Part shown: piece after piece, positions 1-7,202 of the stretch
How the letters are laid out: every line of letters begins with the position of its first letter
How positions within the stretch are numbered: the stretch's first letter is position 1
Virus record (IMG/VR): IMGVR_UViG_3300030329_003281
Location: 1-54,487 of that record
DNA: 54,487 nt
Source: a virus
Reading direction: 5' to 3' (one strand)
Position numbers and translations under genes: made by a program
Notes under the pieces: generated by a model
The model's input: only the letters and a program-made list of their open reading frames with translations
Database searches by the model: none
What the model was told of the DNA's origin: nothing

Positions 1-1
1 T

Positions 2-82
2 GGATCGGTCAAACTTCGCGATGGCACAGACCTGTACTCGGAGCGCGCCGGTGTTCAGAGCGAGTTAGGAGAGTTGATATAA
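2..82 (+). CDS. 3' end of an upstream gene (partial)
   Basis: An open frame enters from the left edge and stops with TAA at 80-82. It shares the last A with the ATG of the next gene (TAATG), the close coupling used throughout this genome. Only 26 residues remain, ending in ELGELI, which is too little to assign a function. The first 60 bases hold 36 G or C (60%), well above the rest of the window. An alternative reading in frame 1 also lacks stops and runs into the next gene, but a GGAGAG ribosome site lies 8 bases before ATG 82, so I take 82 as a real start and this as a separate gene. Confidence 0.5.
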   Translation, partial: GSVKLRDGTDLYSERAGVQSELGELI

Positions 83-435
83 TGACTGTACGTGTGACGA
101 AAAGCGCGAAAACGATTGAAGATGGTATTCTGAACATGAAGAATGCCATGATCTTTGATTATCAAGGTTTCATGCCGCCGGATAATGATGTACGGCGAAA
201 AATGTTTGATGACTATGTGAATACCTTGAGCGAGACATACGGAAGCAAGTACATCAAGGTGATCTCGAAAGGTTCTGTGAGTGCCTTTATCGTGAATACC
301 GAGAACGACAAGAAGTTTCGGTATGGTGACATTCTGAAACCTGCAGGTTGGAAAGCTCCCGCACGTAATGCATCTCGTGGTAACGTGCTGGATGGTAGTT
401 ATGATATAAATTGGACAGGAGCGTGTTACTTATGA
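82..435 (+). CDS. Conserved phage protein of unknown function (117 aa)
   Basis: ATG 82 follows GGAGAG (68-73) at good distance. The protein is soluble and mixed charged, with a C-terminal part rich in G, N and aromatic residues (FRYGDILKPAGW, then an INWTGACYL tail) that reminds me of small hypothetical proteins of marine T4-like phages. I do not recognise a fold or a catalytic motif. Its base composition (about half G+C near 301-360) is higher than that of most later genes. The stop overlaps the next start (ATGA at 432-435), so it is probably co-translated with the following tiny membrane gene. A TATAAATT sequence at 405-412 inside its end could be a weak promoter for what follows, but it is one base off the consensus. 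Confidence 0.75.
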   Translation: MTVRVTKSAKTIEDGILNMKNAMIFDYQGFMPPDNDVRRKMFDDYVNTLSETYGSKYIKVISKGSVSAFIVNTENDKKFRYGDILKPAGWKAPARNASRGNVLDGSYDINWTGACYL

Positions 436-545
436 AAATTCTAAATATGTTAGGCACAGTCATGATGTACTCGGTTGTGTATGTGATTTGTCCTTTTTTC
501 TTTGCATGTGCACTTGTTGGTGTTCAACCGTGGAGAGTTTTTTGA
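432..545 (+). CDS. Tiny predicted membrane protein (37 aa)
   Basis: ATG 432 overlaps the upstream stop in an ATGA junction. The 37-residue product is almost wholly hydrophobic (residues about 4-30, including VVYVICPFFFACALVGV), consistent with a single membrane-spanning helix. Its stop (543-545) overlaps the TTG start of the next gene. I infer it is real from the coupling on both sides and from the several similar tiny membrane genes at 2177, 2303 and 2910. The function is unknown; small phage membrane proteins may act in superinfection exclusion or lysis control, but nothing here shows that. Confidence 0.5.
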   Translation: MKILNMLGTVMMYSVVYVICPFFFACALVGVQPWRVF

Positions 546-730
546 AATCAATTCGATTTGCTCCTAAATCTTCTTTTGACCTTGACCCATATCTTGTCAT
601 AGTTGAAAGAAACGGTAGGTTCTGTCGTTGCATACAATACAACAAAGCAAATACTTTCACAATACATGATGTGATAAAAGAACTGCGGCAGACCTATCCA
701 TCTTCAAAAGGTTATAGAGTGAGTTACTGA
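542..730 (+). CDS. Hypothetical protein (62 aa, TTG start)
   Basis: The reading frame is open further upstream, but the best start is TTG 542, preceded by GGAGAG at 532-537 and overlapping the previous stop (TTGA). From there the product is a small soluble protein with a basic N-terminus and a segment rich in beta-branched residues (YLVIVERNGRFCRCIQYN). I do not recognise it. GTG 530 in the same frame is an alternative start. Confidence 0.5.
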   Translation: MKSIRFAPKSSFDLDPYLVIVERNGRFCRCIQYNKANTFTIHDVIKELRQTYPSSKGYRVSY

Positions 731-804
731 TATCAAATTAAATAGCCTTTCTTCTTCTGTAATAATTCTAATAGTATTTTTATTAATGTGTGTAGTTTGG
801 TGAT

Positions 805-1338
805 ATGAACATTTATCTAGACATGGATGGTGTTATTGCTGACTTTTTTACAGAGTTAGCCAGACACTATAACGTTAATCATTGGAAAGATTTACCAAAC
901 AAGGATGAATCCGTAAAGGCACTCAAGGGTACTGATTTTTTTGAGCGACTGCCAAAGTTTCCAACGTCAGATGAATTAGTTGAGTATATTCATACACTTA
1001 CGAATGGTGAATGGTATATTCTATCTGCTCCTTTGCGTGAAGACCATGAACACAGTACAGCCATGAAAAGAAAATGGTTGGTCAAACATGGTTACACGCC
1101 CAAGGATGCATACTTTGACAGTAGAAAAGAAAAGTATGCTATCGATGAGAATGGTCGAGCGAATATTCTGATTGATGACCGAGAAGAGAAGTTAACATCT
1201 TGGACAAAGAATCATGGCATTGGTATTCTTTATCAAGCCAATGAACATTCGGTTGACGATCTTAAGAGACTGATAAAAAGATTGTACTCATCTATAAATC
1301 CTAACTTAATTACTGGTTCTATTTTTACGTTGCCTTAA
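805..1338 (+). CDS. 5'(3')-deoxyribonucleotidase-like HAD phosphatase
   Basis: The protein has the HAD-family nucleophile motif DMDGV at residues 6-10 (Asp6 nucleophile, Asp8 general acid) and a C-terminal acidic motif LIDDREEKL that supplies the Mg-binding aspartates. Its length of 177 aa and the middle segment (WYILSAPLREDHEHSTAMKRKWL, from about residue 71, with the serine of motif II) fit the NT5C family (PF06941), which removes 5'- or 3'-phosphate from deoxyribonucleoside monophosphates. Such genes occur in several T4-like phages, presumably to tune nucleotide pools while host DNA is recycled. The ribosome site is weak. The family call is firm; the precise substrate is inferred. Confidence 0.85.
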   Translation: MNIYLDMDGVIADFFTELARHYNVNHWKDLPNKDESVKALKGTDFFERLPKFPTSDELVEYIHTLTNGEWYILSAPLREDHEHSTAMKRKWLVKHGYTPKDAYFDSRKEKYAIDENGRANILIDDREEKLTSWTKNHGIGILYQANEHSVDDLKRLIKRLYSSINPNLITGSIFTLP

Positions 1339-1339
1339 A

Positions 1340-1468
1340 ATGAAAAAGAAACCATCAAAACTTAAACGAATTGTTCGGGATCCGAATGGACCGTTTCGTA
1401 TGCGAGTGGTGAGTGATAAAACGAAATACACTCGTAAGACTAAGCACAAGAATAAGGAAGACGCATGA
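1340..1468 (+). CDS. Small very basic protein (42 aa)
   Basis: ATG 1340 comes one base after the upstream stop and the gene ends in an ATGA overlap with the next one. The 42-residue product is rich in Lys and Arg (about 18 of 42) with a central DPNGPFRMRVV segment and a Lys-rich tail. It could bind nucleic acid, but there is no recognised motif. The tight packing on both sides is the main reason to accept it as a gene. Confidence 0.6.
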   Translation: MKKKPSKLKRIVRDPNGPFRMRVVSDKTKYTRKTKHKNKEDA

Positions 1469-1668
1469 TTTTTACACGTAAGTCCATTATCAGTGGTATT
1501 AATCGGGATATGGACCTTCCCGTAACACAAGAGCAATATGACCGTTACAAAAGCGGTTGGTATGTACAGGATGCATTTCCTAACCTTTCAGACGACGAGC
1601 GAGAATTTATCATTAGTGGTGTGACGGCCGAGGAGTGGTCTAACATCTTTGGTGATGAGGAGCAATAA
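1465..1668 (+). CDS. Conserved small phage protein (67 aa)
   Basis: ATG 1465 overlaps the previous stop. The protein reads like a widespread small phage family: PVTQEQYDRY, then a W-x-QDAFPNLSDDEREFI segment, ending GVTAEEWSNIFG. Acidic and helical; many tailed phages of unrelated hosts carry such a protein and its function is not known to me. The recognition is from memory of the sequence pattern only. Confidence 0.75.
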   Translation: MIFTRKSIISGINRDMDLPVTQEQYDRYKSGWYVQDAFPNLSDDEREFIISGVTAEEWSNIFGDEEQ

Positions 1669-1703
1669 ATGAGCAAAGTGGAACGATACATAAGAGTATA
1701 TCT

Positions 1704-1780
1704 GCGCCCGTAGCTCAATCGGATAGAGCATCGGCCTTCTAAGCCGAGGGTTGCAGGTTCGAGTCCTGCTGGGCGCGCCA
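1704..1780 (+). tRNA. tRNA-Arg (anticodon TCT)
   Basis: A full cloverleaf can be folded by eye: acceptor stem GCGCCCG (1704-1710) with TGGGCGC (1770-1776, one G-T pair); D stem GCTC/GAGC; anticodon stem TCGGC/GCCGA around the loop CTTCTAA, giving anticodon TCT; T stem GCAGG/CCTGC around TTCGAGT. The discriminator is G1777 and CCA is encoded at 1778-1780. It reads AGA arginine codons, which the AT-rich late genes of this phage use heavily, so it likely supplements host tRNA supply. It sits between two small protein genes in the accessory block. Confidence 0.97.
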
Positions 1781-1801
1781 ATTTTATGAGAGGATTATAT
1801 A

Positions 1802-2173
1802 ATGGGTCTTGACCAATACATGATGAAACGTAATGGAAACCTAACTTCAGGCGACACTGATGAGACAGATGTAGTTGAGATTGCTTACTGGCGCAAGAGG
1901 CGTCACATTCAAAATTGGATGGAAGAAAAGTGGCGTGAACTCGGCAATACTGGTGAGTTTAATTGCGTAGCGCTTGACATGACTCATGAACTCTTAGATA
2001 AACTCGAAAAGGATGTTGCACATAATAAACTTGACGAGTATGATGCAAGTGGTTTCTTTTATGGCTCTTTTGACTTCACAGAAGAGGATGAGCAATATCT
2101 ATTGAGTACCATTCTGGAATGCCGTAAGGCCATTGATGATGGATGGCATGTTTTCTACGATAGCTGGTGGTAG
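1802..2173 (+). CDS. Conserved phage hypothetical protein (123 aa)
   Basis: ATG 1802 follows GAGAGGATTATATA, a good ribosome site. The protein begins MGLDQYM and carries YWRKRRHIQNWM near residue 35, a pattern (MGLDxY ... WRKxxxIxxW) I associate with a phage family of unknown function found in many myoviruses. The C-terminal part is acidic and helical, ending in FYDSWW. No catalytic site is evident. Confidence 0.75.
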   Translation: MGLDQYMMKRNGNLTSGDTDETDVVEIAYWRKRRHIQNWMEEKWRELGNTGEFNCVALDMTHELLDKLEKDVAHNKLDEYDASGFFYGSFDFTEEDEQYLLSTILECRKAIDDGWHVFYDSWW

Positions 2174-2176
2174 TAT

Positions 2177-2287
2177 ATGACTGAGAAAGAATTCAAGGTC
2201 ATAGAGATACCGTTATGGATACACATCCTAGTACAAACGATCGTTGGTCTTGTATTCTTACTCGCCCTATTCTATAATCTATTATAA
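2177..2287 (+). CDS. Tiny predicted membrane protein (36 aa)
   Basis: ATG 2177 lies four bases after the preceding stop. Residues 1-10 are polar and charged, and residues 11-36 form one hydrophobic stretch (WIHILVQTIVGLVFLLALFY), so a single-pass membrane protein with a short N-terminal tail is likely. I see no family signature. It belongs to a string of similar tiny membrane genes here. Confidence 0.5.
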   Translation: MTEKEFKVIEIPLWIHILVQTIVGLVFLLALFYNLL

Positions 2288-2302
2288 AATAAATACTTGA
2301 AA

Positions 2303-2437
2303 ATGAAACATCTAGAAGATTTCCTTTTTTATTTTCCGACAGGAATACGTTCCCTATTTGTAACAGGAGTATCTATGATTATAGAAATACTTTATGTTGC
2401 TGTTATTGCGATTTGTTGTTGGATGTTAGTACGTTGA
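2303..2437 (+). CDS. Tiny predicted membrane protein (44 aa)
   Basis: ATG 2303 opens a 44-codon frame ending with TGA 2435-2437. The second half (residues about 25-42, MIIEILYVAVIAICCWML) is hydrophobic and could span the membrane once. There is no convincing Shine-Dalgarno sequence, so confidence is modest. The stop overlaps a TTG that is the best start for the following metallopeptidase-like gene. Confidence 0.4.
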   Translation: MKHLEDFLFYFPTGIRSLFVTGVSMIIEILYVAVIAICCWMLVR

Positions 2438-2904
2438 TTATACTAGATATAACAGGCGGCATAAAACGAGACAGAATACTTGCTGAAAAGGTGATTAAAT
2501 TCTGTATCAAAAAACTATTGCCACGTCATCGCAATCTAGATATAACCTGTACACTCAGCGATACACTTAAGGATGGTTTGTATGGCTGGTGTATCGATTC
2601 TTATGAAAAGAAAACTTATGAAATTGGAATAGACAAAAGACTATCCAGAGATGGTATTATAGAAAATGTTGATGATGGCATCGATGCGTTCATTACGACT
2701 ATCTGTCATGAGATGATACACGTTATGCAATACGCAACAAAAAAATATGTCCAGCCAAGTGCGTCGTATCAAATGTGGAAATGCAAAGATAGCAAATATA
2801 GAAACTATGCACGAACTGATTATAATAAACAGCCATGGGAGACACAGGCCTATGCGATGGAAGATGCATTAGCAGAAGAGTTCATAGAAACTTATAATGA
2901 GTAA
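2434..2904 (+). CDS. Putative zinc metallopeptidase-like protein (HExxH)
   Basis: The product of about 156 aa contains HEMIH (His92-Glu93-His96, counting from TTG 2434) within ICHEMIHVMQY, the classic zincin active-site helix, and a downstream WETQAYAME segment whose Glu136 could be the third zinc ligand. This is the layout of small SprT- or minimal-gluzincin-type proteins. The frame is open upstream to TTG 2413, but TTG 2434 overlaps the previous stop and is the natural coupled start. The function (processing of phage or host proteins) is inferred; the HExxH motif itself is plainly visible. Confidence 0.6.
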   Translation: MIILDITGGIKRDRILAEKVIKFCIKKLLPRHRNLDITCTLSDTLKDGLYGWCIDSYEKKTYEIGIDKRLSRDGIIENVDDGIDAFITTICHEMIHVMQYATKKYVQPSASYQMWKCKDSKYRNYARTDYNKQPWETQAYAMEDALAEEFIETYNE

Positions 2905-2909
2905 TTGAA

Positions 2910-3080
2910 ATGGAAGGTTTATTATTATTGTTAGCGATTGGGTTTCTAACATATTATTTTATACGACATCCTTTAATAACAATATCTGTTATACTTAAAG
3001 TGTTAGGTTTATTGATTCTAGGAATACTTGTACTCGGTGCAATTATTTTTGGTGTTGCTTTACTTGGACATGGATTATAA
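2910..3080 (+). CDS. Small two-helix membrane protein (56 aa)
   Basis: ATG 2910 is five bases after the upstream stop and the TAA overlaps the next ATG (TAATG at 3078-3082). Two hydrophobic segments (residues about 3-18 and 24-52) are separated by a short YYFIRHP turn, so the product is probably a membrane hairpin. Size and shape would fit a small holin-like or accessory membrane protein, but no lysin gene lies next to it and I do not claim that role. Confidence 0.55.
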   Translation: MEGLLLLLAIGFLTYYFIRHPLITISVILKVLGLLILGILVLGAIIFGVALLGHGL

Positions 3081-3694
3081 TGAAATATAAAGAATGGTAC
3101 ACGCCAGGATATGGCACAGAGAAGGTCGGCCCGTTTCTCATTGGTTTGATGGAAATGGCTCGACCACAAAAGGTATTAGAGATTGGGTTTGGTTACACCA
3201 CGCCTTTTCTTATGGAAGGCTTGAAAAATAATTTTGAATTGCATTGGGATGGTAATTGCGATCCTGAATTCATGAAAACAAAATACGACCCACGATTGGT
3301 TGTGATTGATGATCAAAGTCTAGAAACAGATGAGACTAGAGCAGACAATAGACGAAAGTTGATTACTGATCATACATCAAACATGGTTGACTTCATTGAA
3401 GGCGACTTCATGAGTCCAGATATTATGTCTCAAGTGAAAGACACTCACTCTGAATTTGATATGTGCTGGTTTGATTGTGGAGGTCCAATCGAATTGCAAT
3501 TCTTTCTTGACAATTATCTTGATATAGTCAAAGAGTATTTTGTCGTTCACTTTACTTTCTTCAAAGGTAAAGAAAACAAGAACGGCGAGACTATATCAAA
3601 GTTTCTAGAAACCAAATCACATATACAGCGATTAGATATAATCGAGCCACATAAGTACCGACAAGGTAGCATCACTATTTTAAGAAAGACTTGA
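3080..3694 (+). CDS. Class I SAM-dependent methyltransferase-like protein
   Basis: Residues 32-44 read VLEIGFGYTTPFL, the glycine-rich motif I of Rossmann-fold methyltransferases, and later segments MVDFIEGDF (acidic loop after beta 4) and FDMCWFDCGGP (motif IV region) follow in the usual order. Length is 204 aa. The substrate cannot be read from the sequence; similar proteins in marine phages are annotated only as methyltransferases. It starts within the stop of the membrane gene before it. Confidence 0.65.
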   Translation: MKYKEWYTPGYGTEKVGPFLIGLMEMARPQKVLEIGFGYTTPFLMEGLKNNFELHWDGNCDPEFMKTKYDPRLVVIDDQSLETDETRADNRRKLITDHTSNMVDFIEGDFMSPDIMSQVKDTHSEFDMCWFDCGGPIELQFFLDNYLDIVKEYFVVHFTFFKGKENKNGETISKFLETKSHIQRLDIIEPHKYRQGSITILRKT

Positions 3695-3696
3695 TT

Positions 3697-3909
3697 ATGA
3701 ATTTTTCGTTAGAGTATTGTCTTAGTCTCGAAGAAAAGGTAAAGATCTTAGAAAAGAGATGTGATATGCAACAAGAAATTATAGAAGAAATCAATTTCTT
3801 GTTGAGATATTATGCCAACAACGTTGAAAGGAAAATGAAAGAACATGAGCAGTTTGTCAAATCTTGCGAAGACCTTGCAGAGCAAGAACAAGCCGTCAAC
3901 GCTGTTTGA
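3697..3909 (+). CDS. Small coiled-coil protein (70 aa)
   Basis: The product is nearly all helix, rich in Glu, Lys and Leu with heptad-like spacing (LEEKVKILEKR, then EIIEEINFLLRYY). I start it at ATG 3697; TTG 3691, overlapping the upstream stop, is equally possible. Its 3' part overlaps the next gene in another frame for 65 bases, which is long for this genome, so either this gene or the downstream start could be wrong. Function unknown. Confidence 0.45.
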   Translation: MNFSLEYCLSLEEKVKILEKRCDMQQEIIEEINFLLRYYANNVERKMKEHEQFVKSCEDLAEQEQAVNAV

Positions 3910-4540
3910 GAGAACACCGCTTTCAAAAAATTTTATAGAAAAGTTTCCTGTCATTAATGTAGACTTGATGCCTTTGGCTTCAAAAGAAATTCCCGATCAG
4001 GACTTAACACTTAATGAGAATCTTGAAAGACAGATTCGCGAATACGGTGATACTCAGTACAAAAGAACCAATGTCAAAGCACATATGACTGATTGGTTCA
4101 TGCATGATAACTCAAAAGGTTTTCAGTGGGTTTGCAATAGAGCAATTGATATTGCAACAGAAAATAATCCACATCAACTAGATATGATTGCTTATGATTG
4201 TTGGGGTGCCATATACAAAGATGGTGACTATACAATCATGCATAATCATTGGCCGCATCTTTGGAGTTTTGTTTACTATGTGAACTGTCCTGAAGGTTCG
4301 GCACCATTGAACTTTGACAAGGCCGAGAAACCTTTGCGAATTATGCCAAAGACAGGTATGATGGTTATGTTTCCTGGCTGGGTCAATCATTCGGTTCCCG
4401 CACATATTGGTGATGATAGAATTGTCATTGCTGGTAATCTCACAATAAATCCCTTCTCACATATTCAGACACTAGAGAATCGCGGATTAGGCCAATGGCG
4501 TTCTGTCTACGGCAACAGAGGCAACGTCAACAGGTTGTAG
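3845..4540 (+). CDS. 2-oxoglutarate/Fe(II)-dependent oxygenase (PF13759-like)
   Basis: The C-terminal half has the double-stranded beta-helix signature of the phage 2OG-FeII_Oxy_5 type: a His-rich strand IMHNHWPHLWSFVYYV (His133/135/138), an acidic ligand in PLNFD (Asp158), a distal histidine in FPGWVNHSVP (His182) and an arginine for 2-oxoglutarate (Arg192). T4-like marine phages often carry several such enzymes with unknown substrates. A second, more typical member lies at 50.4 kb. The N-terminal ~45 residues overlap the preceding small gene; a later start is possible but I see no better ribosome site. Confidence 0.8.
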   Translation: MSSLSNLAKTLQSKNKPSTLFERTPLSKNFIEKFPVINVDLMPLASKEIPDQDLTLNENLERQIREYGDTQYKRTNVKAHMTDWFMHDNSKGFQWVCNRAIDIATENNPHQLDMIAYDCWGAIYKDGDYTIMHNHWPHLWSFVYYVNCPEGSAPLNFDKAEKPLRIMPKTGMMVMFPGWVNHSVPAHIGDDRIVIAGNLTINPFSHIQTLENRGLGQWRSVYGNRGNVNRL

Positions 4541-4546
4541 TTCACT

Positions 4547-4554
4547 TATAAATA
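4547..4554 (+). promoter_or_regulatory. T4-type late promoter (TATAAATA)
   Basis: Exact match to the T4 late promoter core recognised by gp55 with RNA polymerase. It lies 28 bases before GTG 4583 and just after the preceding gene ends, leaving room for a transcription start near 4560 and the AGGAG ribosome site at 4567-4571. It is the first such site in the window and marks the change from the accessory block to the virion genes. Confidence 0.8.
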
Positions 4555-4582
4555 CTTCTATAACTTAGGAGTGTTTGTAATT

Positions 4583-5683
4583 GTGAAACTTCAAGATATT
4601 TCAAACTTTGCTGGACTTGATGGTTTTTGCTGGTTTGTTGGTCAAGTAGAAGCTCGTGTAGTATCATATGATGCAGGAACAAGAACTGTAACACAAACTA
4701 CATATGATGATTTTGGTGAACCAGATGGAACTGAGCAAGTTCAAGTTTCCGGTTCAGTAACAACTCCTGATCCTTTACGATTGGGTAGAGTTAAGGTTCG
4801 CTGTATAGGTTATCATACTCAAGACAGAGATCAGTTGCCCACTGAGGATTTACCGTGGGCGACTGTGCTGCATCCAATAACATCTCCTGGCATTAGCGGT
4901 GTCGGAACAAATCCATTTCTAATAGAAGGAACCACAGTGTTTGGTTTCTTTCTTGATGCACATGATAAACAGCATCCTGTTATTCTAGGTTGTTTTGCAG
5001 GACGTGATGCACCAGGCGCATCATCTGATTATCGTGTATCATCAAGAACTGGTGCAACAGGGCCGACACTCGCAGATGCAGAACCATACGAACAGACAGG
5101 TGAAGTAGAGCATGATGCAGAAGATGTTGTTACTTGTGCAGAAAATGGTGTGTTTGGCCCATCATCTTCAGTCGGTTCAGGACCAAATGCTAGAACAGTA
5201 TACTCAAACTATAATGAAGGCGCAGCAAATTCTAACATCAGAGGACTTCTTAAAGAGTACGGTGGCCCAGGCGTCGCTAGGTATGTTGGAAATAAATCCG
5301 ATAGTCAACTTCTATGGTGTGCCGCTTGGGCATCAGCCGCACTCAATCGTTGTGGTTTTAAAAGTCCAAACACAACTGGATCTCAAGTATTCGGATCTAA
5401 CGCATCTCAATATGGTGATGTGATAGCAACGGGTAAAGACTTTTCTGTAGATAAACTTAAAAAAGGAGATGTAATAGTTTATAAGTGGCCTCCTGGCAGT
5501 GGTTCTACAGGTCATGTTGGATTTTATACTGGTAAATCAACAGCTAACCAGATTGGTGTTTTGGGAGGAAATCAAAGTAATACATTATCTTCAAAACTCA
5601 TGGGTACTAAAGATATTGCATATGTTGTTAGACCGAGAAGGGCAAGTGCTTCACTAACGGCCTCTGCGGCTAGAGAGATTTAA
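4583..5683 (+). CDS. gp5: gp5-like baseplate spike protein: OB fold plus CHAP peptidase domain
   Basis: Residues about 10-145 resemble the N-terminal OB-fold of T4 gp5/VgrG-type hub proteins (GFCWFVGQVEARV, then RLGRVKVRCIGYH, PWATVLHPITSPG and a GTTVFGFFLDAHDKQHPVILG strand pair). Residues about 225-355 form a CHAP/NlpC-P60-type cysteine peptidase: LLWCAAWASAALNRCG with Cys246, then GHVGFYTG with His311 and a GGNQ motif. In T4 this place is taken by a lysozyme domain, so the cell-wall cutting activity appears to be an amidase/endopeptidase instead. The T4 C-terminal beta-helix is absent and may be supplied by the gene at 7203. GTG 4583 is 11 bases after AGGAG; GTG 4571 overlaps that site and is less likely. 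Confidence 0.75.
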   Translation: MKLQDISNFAGLDGFCWFVGQVEARVVSYDAGTRTVTQTTYDDFGEPDGTEQVQVSGSVTTPDPLRLGRVKVRCIGYHTQDRDQLPTEDLPWATVLHPITSPGISGVGTNPFLIEGTTVFGFFLDAHDKQHPVILGCFAGRDAPGASSDYRVSSRTGATGPTLADAEPYEQTGEVEHDAEDVVTCAENGVFGPSSSVGSGPNARTVYSNYNEGAANSNIRGLLKEYGGPGVARYVGNKSDSQLLWCAAWASAALNRCGFKSPNTTGSQVFGSNASQYGDVIATGKDFSVDKLKKGDVIVYKWPPGSGSTGHVGFYTGKSTANQIGVLGGNQSNTLSSKLMGTKDIAYVVRPRRASASLTASAAREI

Positions 5684-5684
5684 A

Positions 5685-7190
5685 ATGATCGCAGACCCTA
5701 AATTACCAGGCAAAGTATCGGCAGCAATTGAGGGAATTCAATTTGATGATTTTGGCGAAACTTTAATAAAAACAGCAGAATCCGCTAGAGATGTCATTCC
5801 TGACTTGATCGATAATGAGGTCTTGAGTAGTTTACAAAGTGCTGCAAAAGGTCTTGAAGGTTTATCTATACCAACAAGTCTTGCAGATATGCCGGACATT
5901 GCAAAAGAACTTTCTGGCGAAATCAATTTAACAAAACAAAAGCTTGATGCTGTGATCAGTCAGTCACTTGGTAGTCTAACAACAAGTGCGGCTACTCTTG
6001 CTCCATTAATGAAGGATAAATCTGTTGAAGTGCTCGGGCAACTTCGCAAAGCCATTCCACAGATACCCGAACTACCTAACATAAATTTGCAAGGCCAACT
6101 TGGTGATATGCTTTCCAATAAACTCGGTGGATTAAATGTGGCATCACAATTGTCGTCTATAAAGGATACCTTTGGTGAGGCATTAACAAACAAAGGTATA
6201 GACTTAGATAATCTAGTTGATACTTTGACATTTGCTGCGGACCCTAATGTGCTAACACAATTGGGTGATATGGATGATTTGATTGATAATATGAAATCAA
6301 AGATAGAGAATCTGGGCAACCCATTAGGAGAACTTACTAAGTCGTTTGAGATAGTTCAAAATGTTGGTGGGTCATTATCTGATGTTGATGTTGAACGAAT
6401 AAAAGAAACAATGGACTCACTTGATAGAACAGAAATTGTTAATATCGTTCGAGAAGAAATTCAAATCCCATCAATAAACAAGCAGGCGTTGAAAAGTTTG
6501 AAGAATAACCTTACCTCTCAAGTTGGCCAACTAGAAGGACTTAAAAATAAACTGAAAGGTTTAGTTGGTAAAGGTAGTGGTGACATATCTGATATGATCT
6601 CTAAGGTTGTTCCTAATCTTGAAAAACTTCCCTCTGGTGAAATTGTAGAGAAGGCAAAAAAGTCTCTTTTGGCTGCTGTTGATTCCGTACAAGAACAAGC
6701 AACTGAATTGAATCTAAATGCTAACGTAACATTGATAACTAAGAAACTAGAGAACAATATTGCAGCATTTACTGCTGGAGAGGGTAAAGGAAAAATTGTT
6801 TTTGATGATCTTGCTAAGAAAGTTAAAATAGAACTTTCAGATGCAAAAGAACAACTTTCAAAACTTGATATACCCAAAGATTTGGATAAAGTGATGAGTC
6901 AAGTTACAGAGCAAATGAAATCTGTTGATGGAGAAATCCTGAAATTCTCTCAGGCATTAGCTGAGAACGCTCCTACTCTAAGGAAAAATGTTCAGAGACA
7001 AGTAAACAATCTTCCTATAGAACTCAAAGGTCTGTTTTCTGCTGGTCAGGAAACTCCTTTAGACTTGACTGCTCTTTCTAGTAAAATAGAGGATGCAGGT
7101 AAACTTTTAGAGGGGGCTGCTGATAAACTTAAACCACAACTAAAAAAGGGTGCCTCACGATTGAGGGAAGCGATTGAAGAGATCGCATAA
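5685..7190 (+). CDS. Long helical baseplate-associated protein (501 aa), unknown
   Basis: The protein is Leu/Lys/Ser/Asp-rich and looks like a chain of amphipathic helices with few aromatic residues; it has recurring units such as LPNINLQGQLGDML and LEGLKNKLKGLVGKG. I do not recognise a family. It starts one base after the gp5-like gene ends and is followed after 12 bases by the beta-helix gene, so it separates two halves of what is one protein in T4. By position it may be a baseplate hub or spike-associated component; a role as a small tape-measure-like rod is conceivable but unsupported. Confidence 0.6.
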   Translation: MIADPKLPGKVSAAIEGIQFDDFGETLIKTAESARDVIPDLIDNEVLSSLQSAAKGLEGLSIPTSLADMPDIAKELSGEINLTKQKLDAVISQSLGSLTTSAATLAPLMKDKSVEVLGQLRKAIPQIPELPNINLQGQLGDMLSNKLGGLNVASQLSSIKDTFGEALTNKGIDLDNLVDTLTFAADPNVLTQLGDMDDLIDNMKSKIENLGNPLGELTKSFEIVQNVGGSLSDVDVERIKETMDSLDRTEIVNIVREEIQIPSINKQALKSLKNNLTSQVGQLEGLKNKLKGLVGKGSGDISDMISKVVPNLEKLPSGEIVEKAKKSLLAAVDSVQEQATELNLNANVTLITKKLENNIAAFTAGEGKGKIVFDDLAKKVKIELSDAKEQLSKLDIPKDLDKVMSQVTEQMKSVDGEILKFSQALAENAPTLRKNVQRQVNNLPIELKGLFSAGQETPLDLTALSSKIEDAGKLLEGAADKLKPQLKKGASRLREAIEEIA

Positions 7191-7202
7191 AAGAGCAATA
7201 CT

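Noticed and set aside
405-412. TATAAATT as a late promoter in the accessory block
   Set aside because: One mismatch, inside coding sequence, and similar one-off matches (for example TATAAATC at 1293-1300, TATAAATT in the spike gene) occur by chance in AT-rich DNA.
1670-1714. 14-codon open frame before and into the tRNA gene
   Set aside because: It has a ribosome-site-like sequence (part of the previous coding region) but stops within the tRNA acceptor stem; too short and overlapping a structural RNA.
4583-5683. T4-like lysozyme domain in the gp5-like protein
   Set aside because: No Glu-Asp-Thr catalytic pattern of T4 lysozyme is present; the C-terminal part fits a Cys/His CHAP-type peptidase instead.
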